From Maricaulis sp. (GTDB lineage Bacteria; Pseudomonadota; Alphaproteobacteria; Caulobacterales; Maricaulaceae), in assembly GCF_030149425.1 (NCBI RefSeq), contig NZ_JASBRQ010000045.1, positions 1 to 45,235 on the forward strand: 45,235 nt of DNA, in the 5' to 3' direction. Of this stretch, positions 43,460-45,235 are shown piece after piece. The notes under the pieces are model-generated. The model was not told the origin of the DNA, searched no databases, and was given only the letters and a program-made list of their open reading frames with translations. Each line of letters starts with the position of its first letter. The stretch's first letter is position 1. A program made the translations under genes and the position numbers.

Positions 43460-44069
43460 AACCCAAGCGCTTGAGGATTTTCTCCGGGCCAAGCTGGACC
43501 CGGTCGAGAGCCGTGCAGAGTTCCCTGCGCGCGGCGATGGCGATCTAAATGGATCGCCGTCACCGACCGGGCGCGAGCTGCGCCCGGCCGCCGTGCTGGC
43601 TCCGCTGATCCTGCATGACGGCGCGCCGCGTTTCCTGTTCACTGAACGGGCGGCCCACCTGTCAAAACATGCCGGGCAGATCAGCTTTCCCGGCGGCCGT
43701 ATTGATCCCGGCGATGCTACGCCGGCCGATGCCGCCTTGCGTGAGCTGGAAGAGGAGGTCGGCATTGCCCCGGGCTATGTCGATCTGGTCGGCCGTTTCG
43801 ATGCCTATGAGACGGTGACCGGCTTCTCGGTGACGCCGTTCGTCGGCATTGTCCGGCCCGGGTTCAGTCTGCGGCCTGACCCTGGAGAAGTCGCGGATGT
43901 GTTTGAAGCACCGTATGATTTCCTGATGAATCCAGCCAATCATCAGCGCCAGTCGCGCGAATGGCAGGGGGTGCGACGCTATTTCTATGCCATGCCCTGG
44001 CAGGAGCGCTATATCTGGGGGGCAACCGCAGGCATGCTCAAATCCCTGCACGACCGGCTATACGGGTAA
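43452..44069 (+). CDS. Nudix hydrolase, CoA pyrophosphatase (NudL) type
   Basis: 205 aa. The UPF0035-type block LFTERAAHLSKHAGQISFPGG directly precedes the Nudix box (quoted in part: HLSKHAGQISFPGG). The Nudix box GGRIDPGDATPADAAL continues as RELEEEVGI; Asp replaces the first Glu, as is common in CoA pyrophosphatases. These enzymes cleave CoA and its derivatives to phosphopantetheine and 3',5'-ADP. The start ATG overlaps the DUF1285 stop; DUF6111 follows after three bases, so it is part of a four-gene unit. Confidence 0.9.
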   Translation: MPETQALEDFLRAKLDPVESRAEFPARGDGDLNGSPSPTGRELRPAAVLAPLILHDGAPRFLFTERAAHLSKHAGQISFPGGRIDPGDATPADAALRELEEEVGIAPGYVDLVGRFDAYETVTGFSVTPFVGIVRPGFSLRPDPGEVADVFEAPYDFLMNPANHQRQSREWQGVRRYFYAMPWQERYIWGATAGMLKSLHDRLYG

Positions 44070-44072
44070 AAC

Positions 44073-44405
44073 ATGACACGCATCCTCCTGCTTCAGATCG
44101 CGTCCTTCCTGCTGCCCTTCGCGCTGTTCCTGATTTGGCGCTGGCAGCGCACCAGCGACAAGCCGGTGACGCCAACACCCGTGCTCAAGCTCAGCGCAGC
44201 AGGCGCTGTGCTGGTTATGATCGTTATGATCGTGCTGGTGCTTTTCGACGATTCCAGAGCCGGCCATCAAGGTCAGGACTATATCCCGCCCCGACTGGTC
44301 GATGGCGAAATCCAGCCGGGTTATTTTGTTGATAGCGGCACGGTGGACCAGGACCCGGATGAGGATCAGGACGAGGAGCCTGAGGACCCGCCGGCCGGTC
44401 GGTGA
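44073..44405 (+). CDS. DUF6111-like small membrane protein
   Basis: 110 aa. Two hydrophobic segments are visible: about residues 4-23 (ILLLQIASFLLPFALFLIWR) and 40-60 (LSAAGAVLVMIVMIVLVLF). The C-terminal part contains DYIPPRLVDGEIQPGYF and an acidic tail (QDPDEDQDEEPEDPP). This layout and its place between a Nudix gene and cca match the DUF6111 proteins of alphaproteobacteria. The function is unknown. Its TGA overlaps the cca ATG by one base. Confidence 0.82.
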   Translation: MTRILLLQIASFLLPFALFLIWRWQRTSDKPVTPTPVLKLSAAGAVLVMIVMIVLVLFDDSRAGHQGQDYIPPRLVDGEIQPGYFVDSGTVDQDPDEDQDEEPEDPPAGR

Positions 44406-45235
44406 TGTCGGTCCGCCTTGATCCACAAACGCAGGCCTGGATGTGCCAGGCCAATACGCGTGCTGTGACCGCAGCTCTGGAGGCTGCGCGACCCGGCGCG
44501 TCGCGCTATGTCGGTGGATGCGTGCGCAATGCTTTGCTGGGCGCGCCGGTGGCTGATGTCGATATTGCGACGCAGATGAAACCGGACGAGGTCCTGGCCG
44601 CGGCCCGGGCGGCGGGCCTCAAAGCGGTCCCGACCGGTATCGAGCACGGCACCGTCACGATCATCTCCGGAGGAGAACCCTTCGAAGTCACCAGCTTGCG
44701 CCGTGATGTCGAGACCGATGGCCGCCGTGCGGTGGTCGCCTTCACTGAAGACTGGGCCGAGGATGCCGAGCGCCGCGACTTCCGCCTCAATGCGCTCTAC
44801 GCAGATTTCCACGGAATAATTCATGACCCGACAGGCGGTCTGAATGACCTTGAAGCGAGGCGTTTCGTCTTTGTCGGGGACGCACGCGACCGGATCCGCG
44901 AGGATTATCTGCGCGCCCTTCGCTTCTTCCGCTTCCAGGCCTGGTATGGCGAAGCACAGGCGGATCCGCATGCTCTGGCAGCGATATCCGAGCTCAAGGC
45001 CGGGCTGTCGACGCTTTCGGTAGAACGGGTCTGGTCGGAATTGAAGAAGCTGCTCGCGGCGCCGGACCCGCGCCATGCGCTCAAGCAGATGCAGGAGCTT
45101 GGTCTTCTGCAGCAACTTTTGGAAGTGAACGGATCCTTAAGAGTCCTGACCGCAATCATTGATCAAGATGTAGAATACGGATTAGCGCCCGATTCGCTGT
45201 TGCGGTTTGTGGCGCTGGCCGATGGCGGACCGGAA
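44405..45235 (+). CDS. cca: CCA tRNA nucleotidyltransferase, N-terminal part (cut by window end)
   Basis: 277 codons lie in the window; the C-terminus is missing. The enzyme adds or repairs the CCA end of tRNAs, or is a related poly(A) polymerase. Visible motifs: YVGGCVRNALLG with the metal pair in DVDIAT (about residues 36-56), the Arg-Asp-type RRDFRLNALY (about 122-131), DPTGGLNDLEARR, and EDYLRALRFFRFQAWYG (about 161). The tRNA in this window already encodes CCA, so the enzyme may act mainly in repair here. The ATG at 44405 overlaps the DUF6111 stop (TGATG). Confidence 0.93.
   Translation, partial: MSVRLDPQTQAWMCQANTRAVTAALEAARPGASRYVGGCVRNALLGAPVADVDIATQMKPDEVLAAARAAGLKAVPTGIEHGTVTIISGGEPFEVTSLRRDVETDGRRAVVAFTEDWAEDAERRDFRLNALYADFHGIIHDPTGGLNDLEARRFVFVGDARDRIREDYLRALRFFRFQAWYGEAQADPHALAAISELKAGLSTLSVERVWSELKKLLAAPDPRHALKQMQELGLLQQLLEVNGSLRVLTAIIDQDVEYGLAPDSLLRFVALADGGPE

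Overview
The window looks like chromosomal DNA of a marine, Caulobacter-like alphaproteobacterium, probably Hyphomonadaceae/Maricaulis-type. Reasons: GC-rich coding sequence, a sigma-54 flagellar promoter of the Caulobacter kind, a FlgK much longer than the enterobacterial one, the moxR/DUF58/DUF4159 cluster, and the DUF1285-Nudix-DUF6111-cca cluster common in that class. The organism is inferred; there is no rRNA or other phylogenetic marker here.

Layout. (1) 1-6732: flagellar hook region. fliK, flgD and the start of flgE run leftward; flgK and flgL run rightward from a sigma-54 promoter. (2) 6733-13475: a REP-like palindrome cluster, mnmA, a Cys-rich Sel1-like secreted protein, a CPBP-type intramembrane protease, a thiolase, and a catalase-peroxidase (katG) that carries a lipoprotein signal. 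(3) 13476-16386: a leftward series: a small Gly-rich membrane protein, an Lrp/AsnC regulator, a TetR regulator and a secreted S41 peptidase. (4) 16675-24959: a branched-chain 2-oxoacid dehydrogenase set, bkdA1-bkdA2-bkdB (E1 alpha, E1 beta, E2) and lpdA (E3). E2 and E3 are separated by about 2.8 kb holding small membrane proteins, a hotdog thioesterase, two TetR regulators with clear palindromic operators, and an NTF2/SnoaL-like protein. A second thioesterase follows lpdA. (5) 24998-32564: a secreted protein with a possible TIMP/NTR-like domain, a malate/lactate dehydrogenase-family enzyme, a small TonB-C protein, a chemoreceptor, a CAU-anticodon tRNA, an Asp/Arg-repeat secreted protein, and a soluble CBS-histidine kinase-receiver hybrid. 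(6) 32653-36034: cutA, queC-queE (7-deazaguanine synthesis), two small exported proteins and a pirin. (7) 36141-42807: leftward moxR-DUF58-DUF4159-vWA operon. (8) 42890-45235: rightward DUF1285, Nudix (CoA pyrophosphatase type), DUF6111 and cca (cut by the window end).

How it fits together. The thiolase, the Bkd complex and the two thioesterases point to active branched-chain amino acid and acyl-CoA metabolism. The Lrp-type regulator next to bkd, with a bipartite sequence element repeated beside both, suggests local Lrp control of branched-chain amino acid breakdown, as for BkdR in Pseudomonas (family knowledge; the control here is inferred). Three TetR regulators each sit beside a near-perfect palindrome. 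I found no insertion sequence, prophage, CRISPR array or clearly foreign island. The most unusual local features are the duplicated element around lrp/bkd, the in-frame membrane ORF directly after the E2 stop, the lipoprotein KatG, and the Asp/Arg repeat protein.
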